Shown here piece by piece: positions 12,660-25,919 of a stretch of DNA of 64,000 bases. Each line of letters begins with the position of its first letter. The first letter of the stretch is position 1. The DNA is from Todiramphus chloris collaris (taxonomy: Eukaryota; Chordata; Aves; Coraciiformes; Alcedinidae), in the NCBI GenBank assembly GCA_025345505.1, contig JANVCC010000018.1:59598780-59662779 (forward strand), given 5' to 3'. The notes beneath the pieces were generated by a model. That model was not told the origin of the DNA, made no database searches, and was given only the letters and a program-made list of their open reading frames with translations. The translations under genes and the position numbers were made by a program.

Positions 12660-15600
12660 TGGGGTGCTCCTGAGCCCTCCCCGGTCCTTCCAAAGGAAAA
12701 TTACAGGACCAGGTGCACCCCAGAGCCCCGGGGTTGGGCTACTTCAGCTGCAGGATGTCCCTGTGGGTATTAAATACTTGGCACCTGATTCCTGGGAACT
12801 GCGAAGAGGTGCAGAAGTTGGGAAGTGCCAGTTTCTTTCTGTGACATTGTAGATATCGGTCATCACGAAGAGCTAGAAATAACTACTGCAGTGGAAAAAC
12901 AACCCAATAACACTGATAGAAAAGTCCAATGAACTGCAAAGACAATAGAGTGAAGTGAAAGGCCTGAAATAGCCAAGACTCCCTTTTATGTAGGTGCTTC
13001 TTGAAGTATCTCAAAGCATGTTGTAAGAACACACAACATAGCCTCCGCCTACACATAGTTCTTGATGTTACTTGTTGCTTGGAAGTGTCCTTTTCTCACT
13101 TTCAAAATAAAGTTACTAAGGAAAGACCATTCTGATACACTGTTTGCTGCAGGAATGCTGTATACATCTGCATTCAGACACATTCCTATGTGACCTACTC
13201 TAGGTGGTCCTGCTCTGGCAGGGGGGTTGGACTACATGATCTTTTGAGGTCTCTTCCAACCCTTAATATTCTGTGATTCTGTGATTCTAGTTTTAATAGG
13301 CTATTTTGATTAGCACTGCTACATGTGCAGGTATCTGCCCCCATGCCGTTGACATGAAGCTCATCCAAGATGATCCTACTAGGCAGTGGACTAATGAGAG
13401 TATAATGCATGTCCCCTGTGAATTAAGGCCTCACCTTGATCTTTATCTCCAAGTGATTGTCATATAAACTCTATTGATGAGTCCAAGGCACTCTTACTTT
13501 ATAAAGCTTCAGATGAGTTTACTGTCAGTTTTTCTCCAGAAAGCAATAACTCTTTTGCTGACTTCAAATATGTACTTCCCATTAAAAGAAGTGACCCTTT
13601 ACCCATGAGAATACTTTATCTTGGGTACTTTTTTTTGAGCTTTGAAGGTAATACACAGTCATCACTGATCAATGTTCATTCTCACACTATGAAGAAGAAG
13701 TATCCAGATGTTTTCCTTGCAATGCTAAGTGGTTTATGAACAAAATGCTGATGCTCACCTGCTTTTATCGCACTGGCATCCACTTTTTATTGTTAAATAA
13801 CTAAAAATCTTTGTGATATGATTCTTTAAAGTAACTGGTTGTAGCAAAGATGTTACAGCCTGGGAGGAGAAGCTGGATTTTAAACCAAACTTTTCACTAA
13901 AATGCTGGCTATACTATGGAAATACTTAAATATCCTCTTTAAAATAATCATATAAAATAAAAATGAAACTACAGTTAACAGACCAGCCAGAAAGTCCTAT
14001 TTATTGATCAGATACTGCCAAGAGCATGGTATGTCCTCAGAAGATTTTTGTTAATCCCTATAGAAAAGCCATTGACTGGGAGAACATGCTCTGTTTCACC
14101 TTCTTAGATAAAAGAGGAGGATTTCTTCAGTTTCTGCACTCTTTCCCCTTCTAGCAACAGGAGCTGTAAAGGAGCCATCTCTAAGTGTTATCATCAGAGA
14201 TGCTGCAACAGAGTGCCGCTACACAATTCTGTCTCTAAACTTATTTCACTGGCTTCTTTCTAGAGATCCCACAGCAGTGTTACCGTGGGATGGAGTTCAG
14301 AATCGTGTATTCACTTGCTTTTCCTGTAGCTTTTGGAGCATGATCAGATTTCAGTTGATTAAGTGAAATGGAGAAAACTCTGGGGGAAGAAGGGGGGAAA
14401 TGTTGAGACCCTGCTATGCACAGGCACAGCATACCATGGAGGATGCTCTGGATATTCACTGACTGAAGATCAGAGTAATTTCATGTTATATTATTGTTAT
14501 CATGTGCAAGGCTGAACTGAAAGGGGGGTCACTTCAAACACACGCTGTTTGAGGATCCATACTGAGTATGGTATCTGATGTTTCAAAGAGTTGGAGGTTA
14601 CACCACACGAGCACAGTGTGATTTTGAAAGAGCGCACCTTCCCATGGCACAGTACCCATATCTGCCCCACCTTCCTGACTGCATTTCTGCCTCCCACCTC
14701 CTGCTCCTTTCCTGGCACCTAACCATCAGCTACATGGGCCCAGCAGGGTGGTTGGCAGAAGCATCAGGGGTGCCAGTGACGCAGGAATGAGACACTCATT
14801 TCCGTGCATTGCGTAGGCATGATGAAATGCAGGGGAAGCAGCCCAACCCCAGCCTTGTATTCCTGATGAGTGTCATTTTTCCAAGGAGTGAGCAGTGCCT
14901 AAGCGGTGTGTAATTTACCTTATGGGCAAATTTTATTCTCTGCTGTCGCATTTCACTTGTGTATCTCTAGACAGGAAAAGCAACTCTGCCAGTGTTTGGT
15001 ACCAATGGCAAACTGCCTGGCAGAACTTCCCTGGCGATTGTTACTGATGCATTCCACAATCAGGAAGAATTTCTGTTATTGTCATTGTCATCTTCATTTG
15101 CTAACTTAACTAACATATCCGCTCCAGAAATCTGAAATTAAATTAGGTTCCTATTATGCCTGCTACTGTACGTAATGATGATGGATGACCATTTCTGGTC
15201 TGCACAAGCTTATGGGTTAATTATATTGCAGAATGGCCTGTAAAACCTATTTGTTTGTTTTTAAAAAAAAATTATTGACCATTTGCCTGTTATTTAGACT
15301 GGTACTTCTTTTCCAGCAGCAGTAATTTAAGTTTTATTTTAAATAAAATAAACTGTTTGAAATATTGATAATATTTCCTTAAAAAAGAGAAAAACTTTAC
15401 TAGCAACTTACTTTCAGACTTTTTTTCCTTTCTGTTTGGTTTTCAAGGACCATATTACATTTTCATCTACTACATCTGCTCAGAAATGAGCTGACACAAC
15501 TATTTCAAAACTCAGTCTTTAATTAAGTAGTACCTGCAGATACATAATCTTTCTAACTTCAGACAGACCATTTTGAAATGATAAAAAGTTATGAAGGGTA

Positions 15601-18600
15601 TAAAATGAAATGGCAATATTTTTTTCAGATAAAGAAATACATATCTACATATGGAAATATATTATAAATAAAAAAAATCTATGGACTTTTGAGGTCAGCA
15701 GCTAGCTCTAATAGAGTTCATAGATTTTAATTTGGAAAATGAGGTCATTGTTGAGCAATCAATCTTCATCATTTTACAGCTCCTCCTCTGCATTTTACAA
15801 TGCGTAATTACCTTCATTTCTTTTTGAAACCATGAAGAAGAAAAAAGAAACACACACAAAGGGTTCCTGACAGAATTTGTCTAGGTAAATCAAACAAACA
15901 TCAAAGGCAAAGGGACAGAAGGGGAGCTATAAAGATGGAAAAAATATCATGTAATGACGAGCGTGAAATGTGATGTCAGAAAATCAGGAAAGTGATCCTG
16001 GCTACTCCCAGAGTTTTAGCAGCTTTTCCTTCTTACTTGTTTGCTCTGCAGCTGTCGCTGTACACATCACTACTCTGGGTTCTGCTTTTCTCTCTCTCCA
16101 TTGCAGCAGGCTGCTGTTTAGCCAAAAAGGAGATCTAGCAACAATCACACAATGAATCCTTACATGGCAGCATAGACGATGGTAACCCATCAAGGGAATA
16201 AGGCTCATCCACTTCCATAGACGAAAACTATAAAGACAGATTATGCAATGGGACTCAAAAAAGAAGTGCCCAGTTGAATGCATTCATGGCATATACTCTC
16301 AGTAGTCTGTTGAGGACTGGTAGAAAATATCTCAAAAAACCAACTAGAAATCTGTGGAAGTTTCTTTTCTCTTTTGCTTGTCTGCAATGAGTTTAGAGTG
16401 AAAGGTGCCAATGAAAGATGTTGTTAAGATGCCCTTAGGACATGACTCAGTCTGACACTTGTAGTTTTCTACATATCCAAGTGTCTAAACTTCTATTATA
16501 TGTCTTACTTAAGCTTGATGACCCGCAGATGAGCATTTAGTGCCATTTTAGATGCCCAGATGTGTCCCACCTGGGTCTCAGATGCTACCTCACTGCTGCT
16601 GAATGCTAGCCCCATGTTGTAGACATCTAAGGTTCCCTAAGGCAGCTTAGGTGGCACTAGGCAAATGATTCACATCCTCACAATATCCACTCACTACAGC
16701 CTGAACTTAAACAGCCATTCTTGCTGTAGCTATAACCAGTGCTTAGATATTTAACATAATTATAAGCATCTGCCTATACACATGAAATTCAAGAGTCTTA
16801 ATCTGGAAACTCGTCCCACAGTGTAGGTCTTTCAAGATGTACCACAGCTGTCCTGCATATTTCTATGGTAATTTGGCACCTGAATTTTTTTAGGAATCCA
16901 ATTCTGCTTCTCACTTTTTAGCCTGGTCCCTTGGGTTTGGTACCCTTATTATAGAAAATCTAGTGCTGTGTGCGGTAGGGGTCAGGCTTTTACCTTCTGC
17001 TACAGCATGAGTAGACAGAACAGTATAACAAGCCTTGGCTTCTGTCCTAACAACAAGGATTGGTACAGTGAACTGGGCATATATCAGACACCGGGAGAAT
17101 GAAGTGACATTAAGTATCACTGAATGATATTCCAGCTCCAGTCATAAAGTCTCATAAATGTCTCAGTTTAAAAACAACCACAAGATTATGAACAAAATAA
17201 TAAAAAAAAAAAGGTTTGAGATAAACAAATGTCAGGATAGATTACAAAATCCCAAAACTGTAGCTCATTCATACTTGTAGAGGAAACTGTTCTTGGTGTG
17301 CAAAAAAATAACAGTAAGATAACAAAGAGAGCAAAGAGGTTTACCATTTACTTTATCACATACATTAAAATATGCAACTGCTACAACAATCACAGTATTG
17401 TACTGATATGCTACAGAATATCTGCTGTGCAATTCCTTCCTTTTGCTATTACATCTATGGGGTGTAATTCAGTTGCCTGCTGCATGCAGTCAAAAATTGT
17501 CCACTCTTTTCAGTTGGCTGCAGAGAGTCTGGTGGTCTCTTACTGAAGTTACATGCTTTCTGTAACTGTTTGTTTCTTTAGTGTTTGTCACTCAGAAAAC
17601 ATGCAGCGACTGTAGGATGGAATGACTTTTTTTCAGAGGACACTAACAATTTGAACAACCTTCAAACTTAATAGTAGTTTTACATACCATTAACACAAAA
17701 AGAAGACAAAATTATTTGAGTTTTTATTTGACTGCTCATTAATTTTGTATAGAAGAGTTACTACTGCTTACTACAAATTTTTTTTTTCTGATAAAATGTT
17801 CATAATAGTGAGGCAGAAATAACTCGCTTATGAACAGCACAAAATTTTGCCATGCAGCTTGCTGCTGAACAGAGATCTCAACTTACCAGCATCTACGGTT
17901 TTAAAATTTGCCTTATGAAAGCACATAAACATAACTAAAGAAAACTGAGAACCTATGCTAACAGTTTTTGCTCAGCCCAAGTAGGTAAGCATATGATATG
18001 TATGTAAGCAGACCTACTCATTTCTTTGGAAGCAAGCAAACAAAAGAGCATGTAGAATCTCAGGATTGTCAGGGAAACTAAAATAAAAGAACAAAACATA
18101 AACCATAAAAAATAAACATAAAATATCAGAACTTATTGATATCTGGAGTTGGAGCACCCAGAGCAGTTCGTGTCCTCCCTCTTTGCCTTTCTTCTAACTC
18201 CCTTTATGTGGTAGGAGCCGAAAAAATGCAGAGCAAGGCAAAAAAGATGTTCAAAAGTAGGGAGCAGCCTCCTTGCACACACGGATCAAACAGGTAAAGA
18301 TTCCACGTGTTTCAGTGGGCACTACTGAGGAATTCAGGATAATATTTCCCATATGTAGCCTTTGGCTCAGAGGCATGTCTTTGTGGGCTAGAAGAATAAC
18401 ATAAAAACCATCAGTATAACCTTTCTCTCTTCTCTACTGTTGACCACTAGCTTAAGAAGACATTTGATCTCACCTGTAGTCGCATCTTCATGCCTTTTTG
18501 TATCTAAAACCTGACATACACCCTATGTAACTTTGTAAATCAGCACCATGTGTTTTGTGTAAAAATTAGACCGTTGCCCATGAAGAAAGTCTCTTAAGAA

Positions 18601-18917
18601 ACACGCAGCAACTATTTCAGGATACCTGAGGAATCATAATAAGAGGATCCTCTTTGGAGCTGATTACAGACAATTTTCAAACACTTGCTGGCAAATAAAA
18701 GGCTTTAGTATGGTGTGTGTGTGCTGGGACAAATGTAGTGGAAGGCGAGTCACAGAATGGCATGTATTTTTAAACTTGGGATCTGCCCAAGTCAAGTGTT
18801 TAAAAAAAATTAGAAGATAAGAAGAGAAATGCTAGCTGAGTGGATGTTGAAGAATAATAATGAGAAATGCTATGATATAGCCTACAACATTTTCTACGGT
18901 GCAGATGAAAGCTCTGG
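12660..18917. other. Intergenic STX7-TAAR5
   Basis: No gene was recognised between the CpG island and TAAR5. In therian mammals the TAAR6/8/9 group lies at the equivalent position; I see no TAAR-like transmembrane or NPxxY segment here. One small CR1 tail is present at about 13.2 kb. The rest is AT-rich unique sequence. Confidence 0.55.
13190..13289 (+). repeat. CR1 LINE 3' end fragment
   Basis: This is the 3' tail of a chicken-repeat-1 LINE in plus orientation. It contains the typical stretch with GGTTGGACTACATGATC, then the TCTTCCAACCC block, and ends in tandem CTGTGATT units, the hallmark CR1 terminus. It is heavily 5' truncated and too short to code for anything. Confidence 0.85.
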
Positions 18918-19949
18918 TCATTCCTGGTACAAGTCTACTGTGGACATCCTGGAACAAAAGATCCCATGAGTTAAGACTAGTTTCACAGCTTTCCTGAACC
19001 AACGGTAGGAAAAAACATAGATCAAGGGATTGCAGGCAGAATTGACGTAAGCAAACCAAATTAGGACGTCAAACAGAACTGGGGAGGTAATGAAATCCAG
19101 AAGACTGTCTACCATAGTGTCAATAGTGAAGGGCAACCAGCACAGAAGGTAGACTCCTACAGCTACCCCAAGAGTCTTTGCTGCTTTCCTTTCACTCTTG
19201 TATGCTCTTACATGTAGCTGAGACCCAATACTCTTACTCATATTGTTTATCAGCCTGGCTTGCTTGCTAGCCACAGTAAATATTTTTACATACAAAACTA
19301 TCATTACAAGGCAAGGAAAGAAGAATACTGGGAAGTTCAACCACCCCCAGATCTTGTTGAACAGCAGCTGACAGCTACCAACACAGGGCACATCTTGCAA
19401 AAAATGGCCCAGTCCTTCTGCAATTGCTCTAGTGTAGACAAAGACAGAGGTATAAACCATAGGCACTGCCCACCCCACTCCAATGTAAATGCAGGCCACT
19501 CTTATGGTGACCTTGGTGCGGTAGAGCAAAGGGTCACAGATGGCGCAGTGCCGGTCAATGGAAATAAAACACAGATGAAATATGGAGGTCAAGCAAAAGA
19601 GTGTGTCCAGAAAGGTGTGTAGCCTGCAGAAGTCATCTCCAAAATACCAGCAGCTCTCTACAGACCGGATGGTGCTGAAGGGCAGCACAATCAGCCCCAA
19701 GAGTAGGTCGGCAAGTGCAAGGGAGAGGAGCAGAAGGTTGGTGGGGGTATGCAGGGCTTTGAAATAGGTAACAACAATGATGACAAACAGGTTCCCCAAC
19801 ACTGTGATCAGCATGCCCAAGGCACAGGCCAGATAAATGGCCAGTTGGACCCCAAAGGGGTGTAGGGTCCTGTAGCAGGAGCCATTCACCTCATAGCACA
19901 AGGTGGCAAGCATCCTTTCTTCAGCACTGCGACCCTGAGCTGAGCTCAT
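18918..19949 (-). CDS. TAAR5: Trace amine-associated receptor 5
   Basis: This is a single-exon class A GPCR of 343 residues, close to the 337 of human TAAR5. TAAR5 is an olfactory Gs/Golf-coupled receptor for volatile amines such as trimethylamine in mammals. Seven hydrophobic segments are visible. Key positions are an N-glycosylation site NGS near residue 22, the amine-binding Asp3.32 at 115 (context LDTLFC), a DRH variant of DRY at 132-134, CWLP at 270-273, and the TAAR fingerprint NSxxNPxxYxxxYxWF around 304-319. The C-terminus TVDLYQE matches human TAAR5 exactly. I chose the ATG at 19949. The frame is open to about 20039 but the only upstream initiator-like codon there is TTG (20030), and the ATG at 19949 has G at -3. 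A strong polypyrimidine acceptor (CCCTCTTTTCAG) ending at 20040 suggests an upstream non-coding exon. The gene is intact with no premature stops. Confidence 0.95.
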   Translation of the reverse strand: MSSAQGRSAEERMLATLCYEVNGSCYRTLHPFGVQLAIYLACALGMLITVLGNLFVIIVVTYFKALHTPTNLLLLSLALADLLLGLIVLPFSTIRSVESCWYFGDDFCRLHTFLDTLFCLTSIFHLCFISIDRHCAICDPLLYRTKVTIRVACIYIGVGWAVPMVYTSVFVYTRAIAEGLGHFLQDVPCVGSCQLLFNKIWGWLNFPVFFFPCLVMIVLYVKIFTVASKQARLINNMSKSIGSQLHVRAYKSERKAAKTLGVAVGVYLLCWLPFTIDTMVDSLLDFITSPVLFDVLIWFAYVNSACNPLIYVFSYRWFRKAVKLVLTHGIFCSRMSTVDLYQE

Positions 19950-20039
19950 GCCAGCCTGCCCAGATCCCACTCTTCCCCCCGTCTCTGCCACAAGTTTGGA
20001 AAAGAATTCACCTTCCAGTAGAGCTGCCAAATTACTAAC

Positions 20040-23000
20040 CTGAAAAGAGGGTAAAAAAAGTCAGGTTAGAAGGAGACATCTTTTAATCCAATTCCATTAA
20101 ACCCATCAGATATCTTTGCTATTTGAAGTGAAAAAATGAGCCTGATTTGTCTGATTTATAGCTCTACTGAAATAAAGCAGCTCCAGATCAGTGTGTTCAA
20201 TTTTTGTGGCATCATTTTTTATATTATATTTTTATTTTCTTTCAGACAAGTAGTGCAGGAAATACAGCAAATCCAGAGGTGTGCGGGTAAGGAGTCAATA
20301 ATGAAAAGTTCTGCCTCGGGATGAAAATCAGTGCTGAGTAACAGGCACTGCAAGCCAAATCTCCTTAAGGGATTCAAAAGCTGGCTCTAGTATAATGGTA
20401 CACTGGTTCTTATGAATTTCCTTGGAAATGAAGTTCCAATTTAGTTATAATTCTTTTTTTTTATTAAGTAGAAGCTGTGACATGATCATTCTAAACCAAA
20501 TAATATCTGATTGCAAAGGAAAACCCCTCAGGGCAAGTTGCTCATTTTAGAGCATTCTGGCTATAGGGATATATATGGATAGAATCATAGAATGGCTTGA
20601 GTTGGAAGGAACCTTAAAGATCACCTAGTTGCAACCCCCCTGCCATGGGTAGGGATATCCATTGTGTTGATGACATAAATATTCAGCCAGAAAAACAGAA
20701 ATACTGTTACATGCCCTAAAGATTACCTCCTCTTTTTACTTATGAAATTGCTATTTAAGCTTTAAGTTATTTAATTTTTACTTTGAACTGTAAAAAATAT
20801 ATGATATTAATGGATTATAATGCATTATTCCAGTGGTCTTTTTACCACAACAGATAACTGAACGATATGATTTTTAGCAGTAAGACAACTACAATTAAAC
20901 ACACAACATAGTTCTATATGCATTTTTATTCTTGAAATGACTGCTATAATAGCTGGAAATTATTCCCACCTTTCCCATCTTTCCCATCAGGAATAAAACA
21001 CAACAGCAAATCTCTCTTAATTGTGTTTCTATTAAAAAAAAAAAAAAATCAGGAATACTTACGCTAAAATATCTCTTTTCATAGAATGAGAGCTGTACTG
21101 CAGTGCACTGAAATCCTTTTCTAAGTACATGTCTACTGCCTGAGTGGAAAGCATGAGATGTTATATAAACCAGATGGAGAGAGGGTCCCTGCAGGTGACT
21201 CATATACCTTAGGGGCATAGAAAGACTGTTGTGTCTTTGGCAAAAATTGCCATTTTCTAAGAAGAAGTTTAAATACACACATGCTCAGCTGCTGTTGAAT
21301 CTCTGAAGGTTTATATCAGAGTTTGCTGTGAATTTTCATTCTTCAGATGCTCCTACAAGATGATGCAGCTAATGCCATCTCATCCTGGGGCATCACTGAC
21401 CCTCATCCTGTGGAGGCCTCCCTTGCCTGCTTCTGAGACTCGGCATCCCATGTCTTTCACCCCAGAAGAAGGAACATCAGGTACCTCTGGATTTCCCTTG
21501 ATTCCCCCATAGCTGTCTTCATTTCTATCCCACATACGCTGAAAGAAGAGGTGTCTACAGCAGCCTTCATTTCTGTATGACTTCATGGTATTTCTTTGAC
21601 GCAGTGGAATGGTCTGTTTTAACATTGTCATTACAAAAACAAATATCACTCAGGAAACTCCTGGATTATTCTTCCTAGAAAGAAAGGATAAGACATTTTA
21701 AAACAAGCTGCTTACTTCTCAGTGAAAGTTTTCTCAGTCCTCAGCTCTGCCATTCTCGTCTCTGACTCAGTAAGGGTAAGCTCATGACAGCTTCTTAAGG
21801 GACTCTGATAGTACGTCTCTCAGAACTTGTCTTCTTCCTCACCTGCTCTGCAATTCCTGTTTTACAAGCTCTCCAATATGTCTTCTATCCTTCATTATCC
21901 ATGTTTTGAGTTTCTTCAGTTAAGAATTTGCCTGCTGCCCAGTTCCCCTCCCTCTTGATGTTTTTTGAGGCACTCTGTGCCAGAGGCTGCTGACACCCAG
22001 CAGAGAGATTGTTAGAAAAAGGCTAAGGCAATTTTTTAGACTGAATTTTTAATACAAGAAAGAGCTAAAGTCAGCATCAGTTTCCATATCATACCGTTTT
22101 ATGTCAGGACACAAATAGCAACTGTTATTACTATAGAGATTTAAAAACCCCTACAAGAGTAAAATTTTTTTTTTTTTCACTTTTGCTTCAACAACAGTTT
22201 AAGGTGACATTTCACACTATTAAAAATCCCAGTGCAAAAAGGCATAAATTTGTCATAGTTCTCTGAAATTCTGTGCCTAGGTGGAGACTTGCTGTAAAAC
22301 CTCAAAGAGATTTGTTTCTCCTTTACCTATTTCCACATTTTAATAGGTGATCATTTTTATTAAGATTGTCAGATGCTTTTGGATAGCTCTTGATATTAAC
22401 AACAGGTTTTTTATCCTTGGTAGGATAAAAGTAGTCTGTCATGCAAATTCCAAGTTAAATCACATCCTTGTCAAAATACTTACACTGTCTAGCTAGCTAG
22501 ATATTGTGATGCTTCTGAAGTGATTATCACCACCCCTAAAAGGAACAACATCAATTTTAGTTTGCCCTTCCCACAATTTTTCTTTTAATTGCTTTGCATT
22601 TTTTCCCCTGTCTTCACATCTGGTCATGGAACAAGAGACCAGTTCACGATTATGAGGAGGCTCAAATAATAACAATGTCTTTATTCTTTGAAACAAGAGG
22701 AGTTTTTAAACATGTATCAACTTTGAAAGTAAGAATTCTATCATAAAATCAAAAATGCCAATCATACTCAAGATGTTCTTTCTCTTTACCCTTCCTTCTT
22801 CAGACAAAACTACTGGATATACTCTCAGACTGAACCTTTGTTCAATGTACTATGCAGCCTAGTAATCCACAGAAAAATACACCAAAAAGAAATAGAAGGG
22901 TAAGTGTGCTATCTTGTTATGGTTTGATCTGTACTGAGGACAGGCAGAGTCAATACCTTTTTTTATTGAAACTGCTCCACATAACCTCTAAGATTTAAAT

Positions 23001-25919
23001 TCCCCTAAGTAACCTCTGAGTTTGAGGTTACTTAAAATGGAACAAAACAGTTTCAAAGGATTATGGACTTTTTAAAAGGGCCGTCCTTAGTGCCCCTTTG
23101 CTGTGAAATTTTTCTTCACAGCTTCCAAACCAGCCAGTCTGGGATCCCGAAATAGAATATAATAGTGTGAGAAGGCAATGGGCTTACTAAGATGACCTGC
23201 ATTGAGCTAGCAAACCTAGACCTCAAATCTGTCGTGTGCATTACAGCCATGTAGCCTAAAGTGCAGCCTTTTGCTCTCCCTTGCAGTAGCAAGCAGTGAT
23301 CAACCCCAAAGAAGTCCGTGTGTCATAAATGACTGTTTTATCATTACTGCAGAGTTGAAGAAATATTTGTAGAACAAATACTCATCCAATCCAGTTTAAA
23401 ATTCTGCTGGGTGTAGTGCACCCCACCTCAGTACAGACAGGGGGTCTCCATAGGATGTGGTATGTATTTTTGCTTCGTATTTCTTACAGAAATAGCAGAA
23501 TTTGGCCTTCAGTTTTGTAACTAGGTAAAATTCTTGTCCACATCTAGAAATTGTCAAGAATTTGTTTCACCTGCTGCATCCTGGTTTTATGTAACTTTTG
23601 CTTTTATGTTTTCCTGCTCTTTGTTACACTATGTTCTGTCCATTCAAGTACTCATATAGAACAGACCTATATGAGCAGTTTTAGAATCAGTGCCTTTTGA
23701 TGCTAACTGTGACAGATTAAACAATATTAAAAGTGGAAGTGAAGATGGAGAGAGCTCTTTGGTATTGCCCAAATTAGTCATCTGAAGGATTAAAATTGAG
23801 GAGATTGTGGATTAGAGGAGTCAAAAAAAGACATTTTAGTTCAGGAAGTTAATAAAAAGAATTAATAGATTCAAATATTTTATCTGTTACTTTTGGAATT
23901 AACAACTCTTGTATTTGTTTCAGTCTAGGATTGTCTTAACCCAAAATAAAGCATGTTTCTTTCAGTTTATTGATCTTATCCTGTTATTGGTTCGGGGTTT
24001 TTTTTTTCATTTATGTCAAATTTGACATTATTGTCATAATAAAGTGAAAAATCCCAATAGTTCATCATCTTCAAAGCATTTCCTCTTAGCACTTTTTTCC
24101 GTCCAAACTTTATGAACGTGACCCCAAAGTGCAGGTTTTAGTGAACTTAGTGTTTAGTGATGCAGCAGAGGAATTGCAAAAGATACGCCAGAAAAAGTCA
24201 AAATACACACAGAAAAAAGTTGAATGTGACATACTCTGGTTCAAGAATTCTCTGTGGAAAAATTCATTAATAACAGGTGTTAAAGTTACTCCCAAGACTG
24301 CAAAAGAGGGCTGCAGGTAAAACTGATATAGCCCTTCCCCAGAGATCCCGAATCCCTTTGCTGTTGTTTGCAGTGAGCAAAACACATGTCAACTGGGAAT
24401 TTTCTAACCAAAACAAGTAATATGTTAATAGGTCCTGTTAATTCACATTTCAGAAGAAAAAATAGAAACTTTAAGCTAGTAAAAAACGAAGGGAGAGGGA
24501 GAAGTAAGGTGATGTACTGCATGGTACTGTGAGGACAAAATGAATGAAGGGTTAATACTGAAATACTGAAATACAGGACACCAACCAGTCCAGCCTTCAA
24601 AAAATATCAAATAGCCTTAAGCCATATGGATGTGGCACATACCAAGCTTCTTTTTTATACTGGGCAAATTTTCAGTGGCACAAATTGGGCAGAGGTGGCT
24701 GAACTACCCTGGACAAGGAGCAGGAGAGCACATGGCAAGTTAAAGCCCATCTTCTGGCCTTTGGAGGCACCTGCACAGCACTGACCTGCAGCCAGACCAC
24801 TGATCCCACTGATCCCAGACTGGACAGATATCACTCATTCCCCGCAATTTCCACCAAAGGAAGCAGAAATGGCAGATACAATTGTACACAATTTCTTCCT
24901 TGCTTGGCCAGTGTGGGGCATGCAAGACTAGAGGGGTTGTTCTGGTCCAGGGCTGCCCCAGAGGCAACAAACAACACTTTCACATGTAGTGTTACTTGAA
25001 TGACAATGCTAAATTGTCACAATGAGGAATAAAAAATATTTTTCTGCCTGTAATAATATTAGAAAATCCAGATGCATTGGAATGTCCTGCATAACTAAAT
25101 AGGAACATGCTGCTTTTGTACTCACACAACAGAGCAGCTGTGTGGCAGCACCCAACCATCACTTTGGCATCCTGACTGTGGGGAAGAGGTGCACTGCAAT
25201 AACCACTGGGAAGGCAGAACTGAAGATTTGCCCGTGAAACTTGCAACAAATATGATATTGTGGTTTTTTATTTGTATTTTATTTACTCCCTTTTTAAAAA
25301 TCTAACCCTTAATTCCCCTGAGGGAATGTACCCACCTTTATATGTGACTGTTTTGATGATAACTTATTTTCATAAGCAGTGCAGTGCAGCACATGAAGAG
25401 AGTCACTTGTTCAGAGGCTAGAGGATTATACACACATTTAAAAGATTTTTCAGTTACAGAATGAAAGATTATGTTTATAAAAGCAGAATGAGATTGGTTT
25501 ATTAGTGCTTATAAGACTTTGTCTGGAGTCCTATGAGTAGATAAAGATGATGGAGTATTTTTATCTGGAAAAAGTATTTTGGCTCCATTCTGCTCCCCTG
25601 GTTTGTTTGGAAAGTTTGACTAATAGATATGGGTGACTGGGGTGCAAATTTTCAGACAATGATATCTAAATAATTACCTCATGTGGCTTAAACGTCAAAG
25701 TTCATGCTGGACACAATGGTTCTTTAGTGTCATGACCACGTAGCTTGTGTCTCTGTGCATACAGCAGAGATTCTGGATAATGTATCCTGTATAGGTTGTC
25801 AGTGTGCTGGATCCTTTCCTAGCATCTGGACACAACATTTCTTTGGAATTTTTTTTTTGATTTTTTTTTTAATATTTTGTTTTTACAGTATATGCAAATA
25901 CTGTGAAAAAGAACCCATA
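20040..25919. other. Intergenic TAAR5 to TAAR pseudogene
   Basis: AT-rich sequence with no recognised gene. It probably contains any 5' untranslated exon and promoter of TAAR5, but these cannot be located by eye. One CR1 tail is present at 20.6 kb. T runs occur near 22166 and 25850. Confidence 0.5.
20581..20657 (-). repeat. CR1 LINE 3' end fragment
   Basis: This is a short CR1 tail in minus orientation, starting with AATCATAGAATGGCTTGAGT and followed by the GGAAGGAACCTTAAAGATCA block. It is the reverse complement of the standard CR1 3' end and is truncated after about 75 bases. Confidence 0.85.

Noticed and set aside
11564-12693. Long overlapping open frames of 130-296 codons on both strands
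   Set aside because: They lie in the CpG island, overlap each other in several frames, are Pro/Arg/Gly-rich and match no family; stop codons are rare in such GC-rich DNA.
19950-20030. TAAR5 start at 20030
   Set aside because: The codon there is TTG. The first ATG in the frame is at 19949 and gives the family length.
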